Origin: Bacteroidaceae bacterium
Lineage (GTDB): Bacteria > Bacteroidota > Bacteroidia > Bacteroidales > Bacteroidaceae
Length of the DNA: 54,737 bases
Assembly: GCA_017470525.1 (NCBI GenBank)
Contig: JAFUYM010000031.1
Span: 1 to 54,737 of the forward strand
Reading direction: 5' to 3'
Below, piece by piece: positions 35,948 through 48,344 of the stretch; the first letter of the stretch is position 1; each line of letters opens with the position of its first letter. The notes below the pieces were generated by a model. The model worked only from the letters and a program-made list of their open reading frames with translations. It had not been told where the DNA came from and did not search any database. The position numbers and the translations under genes are program-made.

Positions 35948-36325
35948 ATGGACGGATACATACAGAAACAATTTGAGGGCAAGACAAAGCGATTTGTGCA
36001 GACGCTGGACCTGAAGGATGACCCAGAGATGGTTCAGGAATACAAGAAATGGCACTCTCGGGAGTTTCAATGGAAAGAGATTCGTGAAGGCATCAAGGCT
36101 GTGGGCATCTTGGAGATGGAAATCTACATCCTCGGTACCCGTCTGGTGATGATTGTGGATGCTCCCGAAGACTTCGACTGGAAGGCGGCGATGGACAAAC
36201 TTGCCACCCTGCCCCGACAAGCGGAGTGGGAAGCATTCGTGGCTCGTCTGCAAGGTTGCAGCGAAAATGCTCGAAGCGATGAGAAGTGGCGAATGATGGA
36301 GAGGATGTTTTACTTGTATGAATGA
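35948..36325 (+). CDS. L-rhamnose mutarotase family protein (probable L-fucose mutarotase)
   Basis: 125 residues from MDGYIQKQFEGKTKRFVQTL; the long frame upstream is a shadow of the dehydrogenase. Ferredoxin-like RhaM/DUF718 family, with the characteristic EYKKWHSREFQW and ILEMEIYILGTRLVMI. Interconverts sugar anomers, helping supply the anomer used by FucI or the dehydrogenase. It starts 19 bases after the dehydrogenase stop. Confidence 0.83.
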   Translation: MDGYIQKQFEGKTKRFVQTLDLKDDPEMVQEYKKWHSREFQWKEIREGIKAVGILEMEIYILGTRLVMIVDAPEDFDWKAAMDKLATLPRQAEWEAFVARLQGCSENARSDEKWRMMERMFYLYE

Positions 36326-36380
36326 ATACTCTTTTTTCCAATAAACACTATTTTTTCCTAATCTTTTCATCTGACTTTTG

Positions 36381-36412
36381 TTTTGCGACTAATGACTGAC
36401 TAACTATTTTTG
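36381..36412 (+). promoter_or_regulatory. Promoter of the glycosidase part of the fucose locus
   Basis: TTTTG at 36381-36385, 19 bases, TATTTTTG at 36405-36412; the first GH29 gene starts 28 bases later. It suggests separate control of the hydrolases. Confidence 0.55.
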
Positions 36413-36439
36413 ACCTAATAAAAAAGCAGAAACAAGACC

Positions 36440-38113
36440 ATGACCTACTTATCAAAGACAATCATGACCACCCTGATGCTGGTAGCGACAGGGACGATGA
36501 CAGCACAAAACTATCAAGTGCCTGTATTGGAAAACGACGAGCCGATGGCAACGGGACAGTTCACGCCCGATTGGGAATCGCTGCGACAGTATGAGGTGCC
36601 TGAGTGGTTCCGCGATGCGAAGTTCGGCATCTGGGCACATTGGGGTCCCCAGTGCGTGGAAGGTTCGGGCGACTGGATGGCTCGCGGACTCTATCTGGAG
36701 GGCGGCTGGCAATACCAATACCACAAGGAGCACTACGGACACCCTTCCGAATTTGGTTTCAAGGATGTGCTCCCCCTCTTCAAGGCTGAGAACTGGACAC
36801 CAGAGGAACTGGTGAAGTTCTACAAGGAAGAATGTGGCGCACAGTATTTCTTTGCCCTCGGTAACCACCACGACAACTTTGACCTTTGGGATTCCAAGTA
36901 TCAGGAATGGAACTCGCAGAACATCGGTCCCAAGAAAGACATTCTCGACGGATGGGCAAAGGCAGCCAAGAAAGCAGGCTTGCCCTTCGGCATCTCCTTC
37001 CATGCTGACCATGCTTGGACATGGTATGAGCCCAGTCGCCGTTTCGACCTGAAAGGTGAAAAACGTGGTGTGAAGTACGACGGCTGGCTGACCAAGGAAG
37101 ATGGCTATAAGCCGAATGCCGACGGCACCGAGAAATGGTGGAAGGGACTTGACCCTCAGAAACTCTATGCCCAGAACCACGACCTTTCCGACAAAACATG
37201 GGACAACGGCACCATCCACAGCCAGTGGGGATGGCAGAATGGGGCATGCCCTCCAAGTCAGGAGTTCGTGACCAACTTCTACAACCGTACCCTCGATGCC
37301 ATCAACCGCTACAACCCCGACCTCATCTACTTCGATGTGACCGTGCTGCCCTTCTACCCCCTGAGCGATGCAGGTTTGAAGATTGCTGCCCACATGTACA
37401 ACCATAGTGCCGCCACCCACAAGGGCAAGAATCAGGCGGTGGTGTTCGGCAAGATTCTGGAAGAGGACATGAAGGATGCCCTTGTATGGGACGTCGAACG
37501 CGGTGCACCCAATGCTATCATGCCCCGTCCGTGGCAGTGCTGCAACTGCATCGGCGACTGGCACTACAACAACGGCGTGTATGAGCGCAACGGCTACAAG
37601 AGCGCTGCCACCGTGGCGAAACTGCTGGTGGACATCGTGAGCAAGAACGGCAACATGCTGCTCTCCGTTCCACTCCGAGCCGACGGCACTCCCGACGAGA
37701 AAGAACTGGCGATTATGAAGGAGTTCGGTGCCTGGATGAAAGTGAACAGCGAAAGCATCGTCAAGACCCGTCCGTGGACAGTCTTCGGCGAAGGTCCCAT
37801 CGCCAATGCCGACATCAAAATCAATGCCCAGGGCTTCAACGACGGGCAATACACCAAGGCTGGCAGCGACGAAATCCGCTTCACACAGACGGAGAAGAAC
37901 CTCTATGTCACCGCCTTGGCATGGCCAGAGAACCACACCATCCGCATCAAGTCATTAGCCGATGGCTCATCCCTCTACCCTGCCGCCATCAAGATCGTCG
38001 AACTCCTCGGCTATGGCAAAGTGAAGTTTGAGCGCACCAAGGATGCCCTCATCGTCACACTGCCTGAGAAGAACCTCAACAACATCATGCCTGTACTCAA
38101 AATCAAAAAATAA
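36440..38113 (+). CDS. Alpha-L-fucosidase, GH29
   Basis: 557 residues, exported (MTTLMLVATGTMTAQ near the N-terminus). Barrel motifs FGIWAHWGPQCVEG, ALGNHHDNFDLWDSKYQEW and the nucleophile D299 in NPDLIYFDVT. The C-terminal beta-sandwich runs from about residue 430. Closer to the broad-specificity GH29-A type. Retaining enzyme releasing L-fucose from glycans outside the inner membrane. The next GH29 gene follows after 6 bases. Confidence 0.9.
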   Translation: MTYLSKTIMTTLMLVATGTMTAQNYQVPVLENDEPMATGQFTPDWESLRQYEVPEWFRDAKFGIWAHWGPQCVEGSGDWMARGLYLEGGWQYQYHKEHYGHPSEFGFKDVLPLFKAENWTPEELVKFYKEECGAQYFFALGNHHDNFDLWDSKYQEWNSQNIGPKKDILDGWAKAAKKAGLPFGISFHADHAWTWYEPSRRFDLKGEKRGVKYDGWLTKEDGYKPNADGTEKWWKGLDPQKLYAQNHDLSDKTWDNGTIHSQWGWQNGACPPSQEFVTNFYNRTLDAINRYNPDLIYFDVTVLPFYPLSDAGLKIAAHMYNHSAATHKGKNQAVVFGKILEEDMKDALVWDVERGAPNAIMPRPWQCCNCIGDWHYNNGVYERNGYKSAATVAKLLVDIVSKNGNMLLSVPLRADGTPDEKELAIMKEFGAWMKVNSESIVKTRPWTVFGEGPIANADIKINAQGFNDGQYTKAGSDEIRFTQTEKNLYVTALAWPENHTIRIKSLADGSSLYPAAIKIVELLGYGKVKFERTKDALIVTLPEKNLNNIMPVLKIKK

Positions 38114-38119
38114 CAACTT

Positions 38120-39964
38120 ATGAATACCAAGACCTTCATCCTCAGCCTTTTGTCCGCTGTTCTCCTGCCTACCTTTCAGGCGACAGCACAAACCACCCTA
38201 CCCCCTGCCCCCTGCGGTCCTCTGCCATCAGAGAACCAACTGCGGTGGCAAGACATGGAAATGTATGCATTTATCCACTATTCCATGAATACCTACACCG
38301 ACCAGGAGTGGGGCTTCGGCAATGAGAATCTGGAACTGTTCAATCCCTCCGACCTCGACTGCCGACAGTGGGCAAGAGTGTGCAAACAGGCTGGCATGAA
38401 GGGCATCATCTTCACCGCCAAGCACCATTGTGGGTTCTGCATGTGGCCATCTGCCTACACGGAATATTCGGTAAAGAACACCCCGTGGAAGAATGGCAAG
38501 GGCGACGTAGTGCGCGAACTGGCTGACGCCTGCCGCAAGGAAGGGCTGAAGTTCGCCGTCTATCTCTCGCCTTGGGACAGAAACTATCCCGAATACGGCA
38601 AACCCGAATACGTGGAGTATTTCCGCAACCAACTCAGGGAACTGCTCACCCAGTACGGCGACATCTTCGAAGTGTGGTTCGACGGAGCCAATGGCGGCGA
38701 CGGCTGGTATGGCGGTGCCAACGAGACCCGCAAAATAGACGGCAAGACCTGCTACCAGTGGGCAGAAACCTTCCGCATGATTCGTGAATTGCAGCCCCAA
38801 GCCGTCATCTGGAATGATGGTGGTGACCGTGGCGACCTCCGCTGGGTGGGCAACGAGGCTGGCAGCGTAGGCGAGACCAACTGGAGCCTCCTCAACAAGG
38901 AAGGTGACGTGCACGGAGGAATGCTGCGACACGGGCTCGAAGACGGCGACTCGTGGGTGGCAGCTGAGACCAACACCAGCATCCGCCCCGGATGGTTCTA
39001 TCACGACACCGAAAACGAGAACGTGAAGAGTCTCTCCCGACTGATGAACACCTACTATCAGTCAGTGGGTCGCAACTCCTGCCTGCTGCTCAACTTCCCC
39101 ATTGCCCCCAACGGACGCATCCACCCGACCGACAGTCTGCGAGGCATCGCCTTCAACAAGATGATTCACGAAGTGTTCAAGACCGACCTTGCCCGCCACA
39201 CCCAAGTGACCGCCTCCAATGTGAGGGGCGGCAGCAAGCGCTACGGAGCCAAGCACGTGCTGGACGGAAAGACTAATACCTATTGGGCGACCGACGACGG
39301 AGTGACCCATGCCACGCTCACCCTCGAATTTGCCCAACCCACCACCTTCAACCGTTTCCTCGCCGAAGAGTACATCCCCCTAGGACAGCGTGTGAAAAAG
39401 TTCTCCCTCGAAGTATACGTGGATGGCAAATGGCAACCCCTGACCGATGCCTTGGCAGAGAACGGCGACGGACTCACCACCATCGGACACCGCCGCATCA
39501 TCTGCTTCCCCACCCTCACCGCCACCAAGGTACGCTTCACCATCCTCGATGCCAAAGCCTGTCCCCTCATCTCCAAAGTGGGCATCTACCAGGCACCCCA
39601 CATCGACCAAGACACCCCCAATGCCGGCGAGAAACATGCCTCCGACTACTACATCTTCTTCGGCGGCGACAAGGTGATGTTCATCAACCTTCCCCAAGAG
39701 GAGACCGTGACCGCCTTCCGCTATCTGCCCCCACAAGACTCCAAGAACGGTATCATCACCCACTACCGCGTGGCAGCCACCACCGACTGGAACCATTGGG
39801 AGACTCTGGGCGAAGGCGAGTTCTCCAACATTGTCAACAACCCCATCTGGCAGACCCTCCGCTGCCAGCCCACCCGAGCCAAAGTCATCCGAGTGGAAGG
39901 GCTTCGTCTGGCACAGGGCGAACGCATGGGCTATAGCGATGTGGAAGTAGTGACTGAGAAATAG
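38120..39964 (+). CDS. Alpha-L-fucosidase, GH29 with C-terminal F5/8-type carbohydrate-binding domain
   Basis: 614 residues. Signal MNTKTFILSLLSAVLLPTFQ to about residue 24. Catalytic barrel with FTAKHHCGFCMWPSAYTEYS and the nucleophile D188 in EVWFDGANGG, the form of GH29-B alpha-1,3/1,4-fucosidases. Residues about 360-480 (VTASNVRGGSKRYGAKHVLD, then DGKTNTYWATDDG) are a discoidin-like CBM32, and a further beta domain ends the protein. It complements the neighbouring GH29-A-like enzyme: together they could remove both terminal and Lewis-type fucose. Confidence 0.9.
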   Translation: MNTKTFILSLLSAVLLPTFQATAQTTLPPAPCGPLPSENQLRWQDMEMYAFIHYSMNTYTDQEWGFGNENLELFNPSDLDCRQWARVCKQAGMKGIIFTAKHHCGFCMWPSAYTEYSVKNTPWKNGKGDVVRELADACRKEGLKFAVYLSPWDRNYPEYGKPEYVEYFRNQLRELLTQYGDIFEVWFDGANGGDGWYGGANETRKIDGKTCYQWAETFRMIRELQPQAVIWNDGGDRGDLRWVGNEAGSVGETNWSLLNKEGDVHGGMLRHGLEDGDSWVAAETNTSIRPGWFYHDTENENVKSLSRLMNTYYQSVGRNSCLLLNFPIAPNGRIHPTDSLRGIAFNKMIHEVFKTDLARHTQVTASNVRGGSKRYGAKHVLDGKTNTYWATDDGVTHATLTLEFAQPTTFNRFLAEEYIPLGQRVKKFSLEVYVDGKWQPLTDALAENGDGLTTIGHRRIICFPTLTATKVRFTILDAKACPLISKVGIYQAPHIDQDTPNAGEKHASDYYIFFGGDKVMFINLPQEETVTAFRYLPPQDSKNGIITHYRVAATTDWNHWETLGEGEFSNIVNNPIWQTLRCQPTRAKVIRVEGLRLAQGERMGYSDVEVVTEK

Positions 39965-39996
39965 TTGAGGAAGTAAAATTTAGCGTTAAAAGCAAT

Positions 39997-41922
39997 ATGA
40001 AAGGAATCCTATCCATCCTCTTCTTGACAATCAGCTTTGCAGTTCAAGCACAGGAAAGCATCTACAATGGAGGAGAGCCTGTTGTCTATCGGTTTTCTCC
40101 TAGCGAAGTCCATCTGACCCAAAGCGAGATGCTCGAACGCCAGCAATGGGACGAACACTACATCCTGTCGCTTAATGCCGACAGACTCTTGTACTATTTC
40201 AGGCAAGAATGTGGGTTGGAAGCCTTACCCAATGTCATACCCTACCAAGGATGGGAAGCCACGGACTTGCGTGGTCACACCTTGGGGCATTGGCTCTCTG
40301 CCCTCGGTCTCATGGCGGGCGGTCAGGCTTCCACCGAGGCATTGAAGGAGGAAGCCCACAGCAGACTGAACCACACCATTGACGTGCTGTCCGAATGTCA
40401 GCAACGACGGGCACAACTTCATCCCGCTTCCGAGGGCTATCTCAGTGCCTTCCGAGAACAAATGCTGGACGTGGCAGACAACACTGGACAAGGATGGGCA
40501 CCCTACTACACCCTGCACAAAATCATGCAGGGGCTACTGGACGCCTACCGTATGGACAACAACGACAAGGCGCTGAAAGTGGCGGTTTCGCTGGGCGACT
40601 ACATCTACAGGAGAACTACCCGTCTGGATGAAACCAAGTGGCTGAAAGCCTTGGACATCATGGAGGTGGGCGGTTTTGCAGAGTCGATGCTGAATCTCTA
40701 TCAGATAACGAAGAAGAAGGAACACCTCACCGCTGCCCAACGCTTCCAACAGCACAGCAAACTGCAACCTGCGGCACATGGAACGGACTCGCTGCACATC
40801 CATGTCAGCGACAACTACCATCACGCCAACTCCACCATTCCACAATTCATCGCTGCCAAGAGAGAGTATGACATCACGGGCAATAAGTATATGCTCAAAG
40901 CATCTGCCAACTTCTGGAACATGGTGACACGCCACAGAACCTACTGCAACGGCACTACAGGATTCCATGAACACTGGAATCTGCCCGGCGACCAACTATC
41001 GAAGGAACTTGATGCACAGGCGGGGGAAACTTGCTGCACCTACAACATGATTAAACTGAGCGATGAACTGTTTCTGACCCATCCCGATGCCCAATATCCT
41101 GAATACACGGAACGAGCCATCATCAATGACATCATGGGCACCATCGAACCTGAGACAGCCAACTTCATGTACTTCCATACACAGAAGCCTGGAGCATTCA
41201 AGACCTTCCCTCCCAATGCAAGCGTTTTCTACTGCTGCTCCGCATCGGGCATGGAAAGCCATCTGCGCTATGCTGCTGGCATCTATTTCCATACCGACGA
41301 GACACTTTACATCAACCAGTTCTTTCCTTCTACACTCGAATGGAAGCAGAAAGGCATCGTCTGCCATCAGACAACAGGATTCCCCCGTGAAGAAGGGACT
41401 GTCCTTTGTTTCGATGAGGCGGACAGCACTTTCGAGGTGCGGATAAGAATCCCTTCATGGTGTCAGGCAGGATTTGCCGTGAAACTGAACGGAAAGAAGG
41501 TGGCATGGACTCAAGAGAAAGGTTTTGCATGTATTCGCAGAAAATGGCAGAAGGGTGATGAATTGTCTGTCTCGTTGCCGATGGCACTCCATACAGAGCC
41601 TTTGGCGGATGCTCCCCACACGGCAGCCCTATGCTATGGTCCTGTGGTGCTTGCGGCTGACCTCGGCAAGGAAGGCGTGACCCAAGACCTCATCAACACA
41701 GGGGACAATTTCTACGGAGAAGTGAAAGAGCCGTGGCAAGTGAAAATGGAGATTCCTTCACTCTTGGGAAGTCCTGACAAACTGAAGGGGATGAAAAAAC
41801 AAAACGGGAAGTTGCTGTTCAGCACATCACGCACCTCCGACGGAAAGACGATGCTGTTCCGACCTCTCTACGAGATACATGATTGCCGTTTTGCAGACTA
41901 TCTGAATTTTACCGACAACTAA
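39997..41922 (+). CDS. GH127 family glycosidase (beta-L-arabinofuranosidase-like)
   Basis: 641 residues with a signal peptide (SILFLTISFAVQAQ). An alpha/alpha barrel of the former DUF1680 with the zinc/cysteine active site: E344, C346 and C347 in GETCCTYN and C413, C414 in FYCCSASG, as in GH127 where a zinc-held Cys is the nucleophile. The barrel part also has GHTLGHWLSA and WAPYYTLHKIMQGLLDAY. The substrate may be beta-L-arabinofuranose or another furanoside; in this locus it probably trims a fucosylated plant glycan. Confidence 0.85.
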   Translation: MKGILSILFLTISFAVQAQESIYNGGEPVVYRFSPSEVHLTQSEMLERQQWDEHYILSLNADRLLYYFRQECGLEALPNVIPYQGWEATDLRGHTLGHWLSALGLMAGGQASTEALKEEAHSRLNHTIDVLSECQQRRAQLHPASEGYLSAFREQMLDVADNTGQGWAPYYTLHKIMQGLLDAYRMDNNDKALKVAVSLGDYIYRRTTRLDETKWLKALDIMEVGGFAESMLNLYQITKKKEHLTAAQRFQQHSKLQPAAHGTDSLHIHVSDNYHHANSTIPQFIAAKREYDITGNKYMLKASANFWNMVTRHRTYCNGTTGFHEHWNLPGDQLSKELDAQAGETCCTYNMIKLSDELFLTHPDAQYPEYTERAIINDIMGTIEPETANFMYFHTQKPGAFKTFPPNASVFYCCSASGMESHLRYAAGIYFHTDETLYINQFFPSTLEWKQKGIVCHQTTGFPREEGTVLCFDEADSTFEVRIRIPSWCQAGFAVKLNGKKVAWTQEKGFACIRRKWQKGDELSVSLPMALHTEPLADAPHTAALCYGPVVLAADLGKEGVTQDLINTGDNFYGEVKEPWQVKMEIPSLLGSPDKLKGMKKQNGKLLFSTSRTSDGKTMLFRPLYEIHDCRFADYLNFTDN

Positions 41923-41925
41923 TAA

Positions 41926-45081
<3,156 letters not shown>

Positions 45082-45106
45082 ACCCCATGTCAATATTCTC
45101 CTATAT

Positions 45107-45197
45107 GCACACTCAGCACATATCTTTTCACGCACCCAGCGCATAAAATAACGAGCACCCAGCGCCTATCATTTCACGCTGGGTGCTCATTTTTTTG
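45107..45197 (+). repeat. Four-unit quasi-palindrome array, 23-base pitch, ending in a terminator
   Basis: Four 13-base units start at 45107 (GCACACTCAGCAC), 45130 (ACGCACCCAGCGC), 45153 (GAGCACCCAGCGC) and 45176 (ACGCTGGGTGCTC), each 23 bases apart. The last is inverted. Units 3 and 4 form a hairpin followed by CATTTTTTT, the terminator of the GH2 gene. Confidence 0.75.
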
Positions 45198-45336
45198 CAA
45201 TCAATTATGATTAAAACAATTACACCTTTTGTCAAGAAAACCACTCCCATCAAGCCTCCCTTCACTTCTTGTCGCCTCTCCGTTCAAAAAAAGATAATTT
45301 TGTCCTATAATCAACACCTGTTCAACTCATTTGAGC
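45185..45336 (+). repeat. Direct repeat, left copy, bounding the immunity-like cassette
   Basis: GCTCATTTTTTTGCAATCAA and following bases recur at 48175, and the far end (ATAATTTTGTCCTATAATCA, then CTCATTTGAG) recurs at 48282-48323. The middle part is diverged. See the right copy at 48175-48324. The rest of 45337-45440 shows only AT-rich DNA. Confidence 0.75.
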
Positions 45337-45440
45337 ACCTACAAAAATCAACACAAGGAACAAAGCCCTTTTCCTATTGATACACAATTACTTGCAAGAA
45401 ATCATGTGTACTTTTTATGTACTTTTTCTTCCTCCTTTTC

Positions 45441-45471
45441 TTGGTTATTTACTCCTTTTGTTCTAATTTTG
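45441..45471 (+). promoter_or_regulatory. Promoter of the immunity-like cassette
   Basis: TTG at 45441-45443, 20 bases, TAATTTTG at 45464-45471, followed by C. The first gene starts 71 bases later. Confidence 0.6.
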
Positions 45472-45542
45472 CATGATTTTTCAACAATGTCGTTGGAAAC
45501 TCATTGAAAATAGAAGTAGAGATAATTGTTCCATCAAACAAA

Positions 45543-46418
45543 ATGAAAGAGTTTTTAGAATTACGCATTGATTACAAATATGCTCATCTGCTTTTCAAAG
45601 AGGATGAGGGCGTAAATCTTGGCGACGATATCTTTGGTCCTTCAGTGAAAGTCGTGAAGATTGACACGGGTTCTCCAATCTTTGAAAAAGTTGGTCAAGT
45701 GAATAAAAGCGTTCGGGAAAAATATAATAATTTATTCTTTGCTGGTTGGAAATATATCAGGAAATACACTACGAAGGAATTGACTGATGCACGTTTGTTT
45801 CAGATGGATGTTCGTAAGTATTTTGAGCCTACAGGGGAAGAGTGTGGAACAGAGTATGATGAACATTGTGCATGTGAAATTTGCGGCTCAGGTCGTAAAC
45901 AGGTTTCTCCTTTAAGATTAAAGAAGGGACGTTTCCTGAATAAACGAGATGTGGCTACTACGATTGGAAATGAAATTGTAGTTTCAAAACGATTTGTAGA
46001 AGTAATGAAAGAGAATTGCGTCAAAGGAATGACATTTGGTCCAGTTTATTGGGGAAAGAATCTTGCCGAAGATTGCTATCAACTAATGACTAAAGGAGAA
46101 GTTCTGGAAATCTCTGAGCAAACAAAATTCGGCATCAATCCTTACGATTTCTCGGAAAAGGAAGGAACCGAGGTGTTCAAATGCCCCCAAGGAGATAATC
46201 TGGGACTAAATATCTTGTCAGAAGTTTATGTGAAAGAAAATGCCTCCCTCTTTACGACAGATTTTTTCATCAGCAAGCAAACGTGCGGCATGAAAAGTGG
46301 CTATTTGAATCCAACTCATTTACTTTTCTGCTCTCCACGACTCTATCATGTCATTAAAGACAACGGTCTGAAAGGCTTTGATTTTGAGGTGGCGCATGTA
46401 GTGGAGAATATTGACTAA
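45543..46418 (+). CDS. Immunity-like protein with CxxCG motif, copy 1
   Basis: 291 residues from MKEFLELRIDYKYAHLLF, chosen to match the start of the paralogue at 47198. No signal peptide. A Cys motif CACEICGSGRKQ (near residue 108) may bind zinc, then EIVVSKRFVEVMKE and GMTFGPVYW, a pattern I associate with Imm11/double-CxxCG immunity proteins of polymorphic toxin systems. This is a resemblance, not a firm family call. AT-rich and different in codon use from the fucose genes, suggesting transfer. The last about 90 bases are almost identical to copy 2. Confidence 0.65.
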   Translation: MKEFLELRIDYKYAHLLFKEDEGVNLGDDIFGPSVKVVKIDTGSPIFEKVGQVNKSVREKYNNLFFAGWKYIRKYTTKELTDARLFQMDVRKYFEPTGEECGTEYDEHCACEICGSGRKQVSPLRLKKGRFLNKRDVATTIGNEIVVSKRFVEVMKENCVKGMTFGPVYWGKNLAEDCYQLMTKGEVLEISEQTKFGINPYDFSEKEGTEVFKCPQGDNLGLNILSEVYVKENASLFTTDFFISKQTCGMKSGYLNPTHLLFCSPRLYHVIKDNGLKGFDFEVAHVVENID

Positions 46419-46449
46419 CTTTCATTTCACAATTTTTTTTAATCGGCTT

Positions 46450-47169
46450 ATGACTTACAAACAACAAATGGAGAAAGCGATCAAGGGGTATCTGGCTTCT
46501 GTTGGCTTTAAGTATTATGCACCGCGATACATCTACTTGAAAAGAATAGATAATGATACAATCAGTCCAATTATATATGGAGCATATAGTTATTATATAA
46601 AAGAGTATTATCAATTGAGTATTCATACAGGTCTCATATATCGGAGTTGGAACAATTTGCTCTATCAATTGACGGAAGGTTCCCGTGATTTTGATTCTTT
46701 TATGAATGGTCCCATTTTATTCCCGACTCACCCTAATAGGAATGAGCGTGTTGAGTTTACGGGTGCAAGGACATTGGAAGAGAATCTTGATGCCTTCAAG
46801 CAAGAAGTGGAAACATGGGCTTTCCCCATCTTGGAGAGGTATCAGGATAAAGATGCCTTATATCAAGATATGGTGAGGAACAAGAATGAATACTACTACA
46901 AGAAAAACAAAAAATGGTATATGCCCATCGCCCATTATGTCAATGGAAATCATCAAGAAGCCCTTCGTTTTGTGGAGGAGGTTTTAAGGGAATGTGAGCA
47001 CAACTACGAGATGAATCCTAATGCCCCTGGATACATCAAGGATTTGCATGATTTTCGCCTGTATCACAAAAACCTGAAGAGGCTCATTGCAGGGGAAGAA
47101 CTCCCTCCCCGTGAATCTCCATCGGTCTTAACAGAAATATTGGGGAAATTATATAAAAAAGGGAAATAA
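46450..47169 (+). CDS. Hypothetical protein between the two immunity-like paralogues
   Basis: 239 residues from MTYKQQMEKAIKGYLASVGF; an upstream ATG at 46411 overlaps the end of copy 1. Soluble, no signal peptide, rich in Tyr and Lys (YYAPRYIYLKRIDNDTISPI; RSWNNLLYQLTEGSRDFDSF). The opening (a helix, then GFKYYAPRYIYLKR) recalls DUF4304-type immunity-context proteins, but I cannot assign a family. A trace of its first codons (ATGACTTACAA) reappears after copy 2 at 48117. Confidence 0.65.
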   Translation: MTYKQQMEKAIKGYLASVGFKYYAPRYIYLKRIDNDTISPIIYGAYSYYIKEYYQLSIHTGLIYRSWNNLLYQLTEGSRDFDSFMNGPILFPTHPNRNERVEFTGARTLEENLDAFKQEVETWAFPILERYQDKDALYQDMVRNKNEYYYKKNKKWYMPIAHYVNGNHQEALRFVEEVLRECEHNYEMNPNAPGYIKDLHDFRLYHKNLKRLIAGEELPPRESPSVLTEILGKLYKKGK

Positions 47170-47197
47170 ACCTCAAAAGAATGATATAAAAAACAAA

Positions 47198-48109
47198 ATG
47201 AAAGAAATTTTAGAGTTACGCATCAATTACCAATATGCTCATTTACTTTTCAATGAGGATGAAGGCGTAAATCTTGGCGACCCTCTTTTCGGTCCCCCTT
47301 CTGTCAAAGTTGTGAAAGTTGACACAAGCACACCTCTTTGGGAACAAGTGAAGAAAACCTGTGATTATGTGTATGAGACGTACAAAAAAACGTTTTATTA
47401 TAGTTGGAACTTCAAGCGCATATACACAACAAAAGAAATGGCTGAGGCAAAATTGTTCAAGATGGAAGTCCGCAAGTGTTTTGAACCTGCAGGTGAGGAA
47501 TGTGGTACGAAATATGATGAACAGTCCGCTTGTCCGATTTGCGGCACTGGAAGAAAGCAGGTGTCTCCTCTAAAATTGAAAAAGGGACGATTCTTGAACA
47601 AAAGAGATGTGGCGAGAACGCTTTCGTATGAGATTGTGGTGTCCAAACGGTTTGTGGAAGTGGTGCAGAAAAATGACATCAAAGGAATGACCTTTGGCCC
47701 CGTTTATTTGAACAATAAACTTTCTGAAGACTGTTTTCAGTTGATGATGGAAGGTGAGCACCTTGAGGTGGATGAACAAACTAAATTTGGTGGAGAGCCT
47801 TATGATATTTATCCAGATGAGGGATGGGCTGAGGGATGCCCTAAAGGAGACCATTTAGGTCTAAATATCCTTTCTGAGGCATACGTGAAAGCATCGGAAG
47901 CCCTCTCTCAATATGATTTCCTTCTTAGTAGGCAGACTTACGGTGTGAAAAAATCCTTGTCTCCCAATAGTTTGTTTTATCCCCAACACCTGCTTTTCTG
48001 CTCTCCACGACTCTACCATGTCATTAAAGACAACGGTCTGAAAGGCTTTGATTTTGAGGTGGCGCATGTGGTGGAGAATATTGACCAACTTTCATTTCAC
48101 AAATTATAA
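47198..48109 (+). CDS. Immunity-like protein with CxxCG motif, copy 2
   Basis: 303 residues, paralogue of 45543-46418 along the whole length: the same start (MKEILELRINYQYAHLLF), SACPICGTGRKQVSP, YEIVVSKRFVEV and GMTFGPVYL. The last about 110 bases and the start of the following gene trace are almost identical to copy 1, which points to recent duplication or gene conversion. The central part has diverged more (roughly two thirds identical by eye). An array of related immunity genes without a nearby toxin is the most likely reading. Confidence 0.65.
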   Translation: MKEILELRINYQYAHLLFNEDEGVNLGDPLFGPPSVKVVKVDTSTPLWEQVKKTCDYVYETYKKTFYYSWNFKRIYTTKEMAEAKLFKMEVRKCFEPAGEECGTKYDEQSACPICGTGRKQVSPLKLKKGRFLNKRDVARTLSYEIVVSKRFVEVVQKNDIKGMTFGPVYLNNKLSEDCFQLMMEGEHLEVDEQTKFGGEPYDIYPDEGWAEGCPKGDHLGLNILSEAYVKASEALSQYDFLLSRQTYGVKKSLSPNSLFYPQHLLFCSPRLYHVIKDNGLKGFDFEVAHVVENIDQLSFHKL

Positions 48110-48135
48110 TCGGCTTATGACTTACAACAAACAAA

Positions 48136-48213
48136 ATGAAAGAAATCTTAGAGTTATGCATCAATCACCAATATGCTCATTTTTTGCAATCAACTATGAT
48201 TAAAAACAATTAG
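48136..48213 (+). pseudogene. Truncated third copy of the CxxCG immunity-like gene
   Basis: Begins MKEILELCINHQYAH, like copy 2, then at GCTCATTT switches to the sequence found after the GH2 terminator (45185 onward) and stops at TAG 48211. GCTCATTT is present in both parents, so the junction lies in an 8-base microhomology. A 25-codon relic, not functional. Confidence 0.75.
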
Positions 48214-48324
48214 ACCCTCCACAAAGAAAATATGGAAAATAAGTTTTTCATCAACTTTCACAGAAACCTTTCAAAGACAAAATAATTTTGTCCTATAATC
48301 AATACCCGTTCGACTCATTTGAGG
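48175..48324 (+). repeat. Direct repeat, right copy, bounding the immunity-like cassette
   Basis: Matches 45185-45336 in order: GCTCATTTTTTGCAATCAAC, a diverged middle, then ATAATTTTGTCCTATAATCA and CTCATTTGAG. Together with the truncated gene at 48136 it marks the end point of an old tandem duplication. Confidence 0.75.
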
Positions 48325-48344
48325 CATACCCCAAATGAACATAA

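Noticed and set aside
36452-37936. Open frame of 494 codons antisense to the first GH29
   Set aside because: Shadow of the fucosidase; no start context or recognisable protein features.
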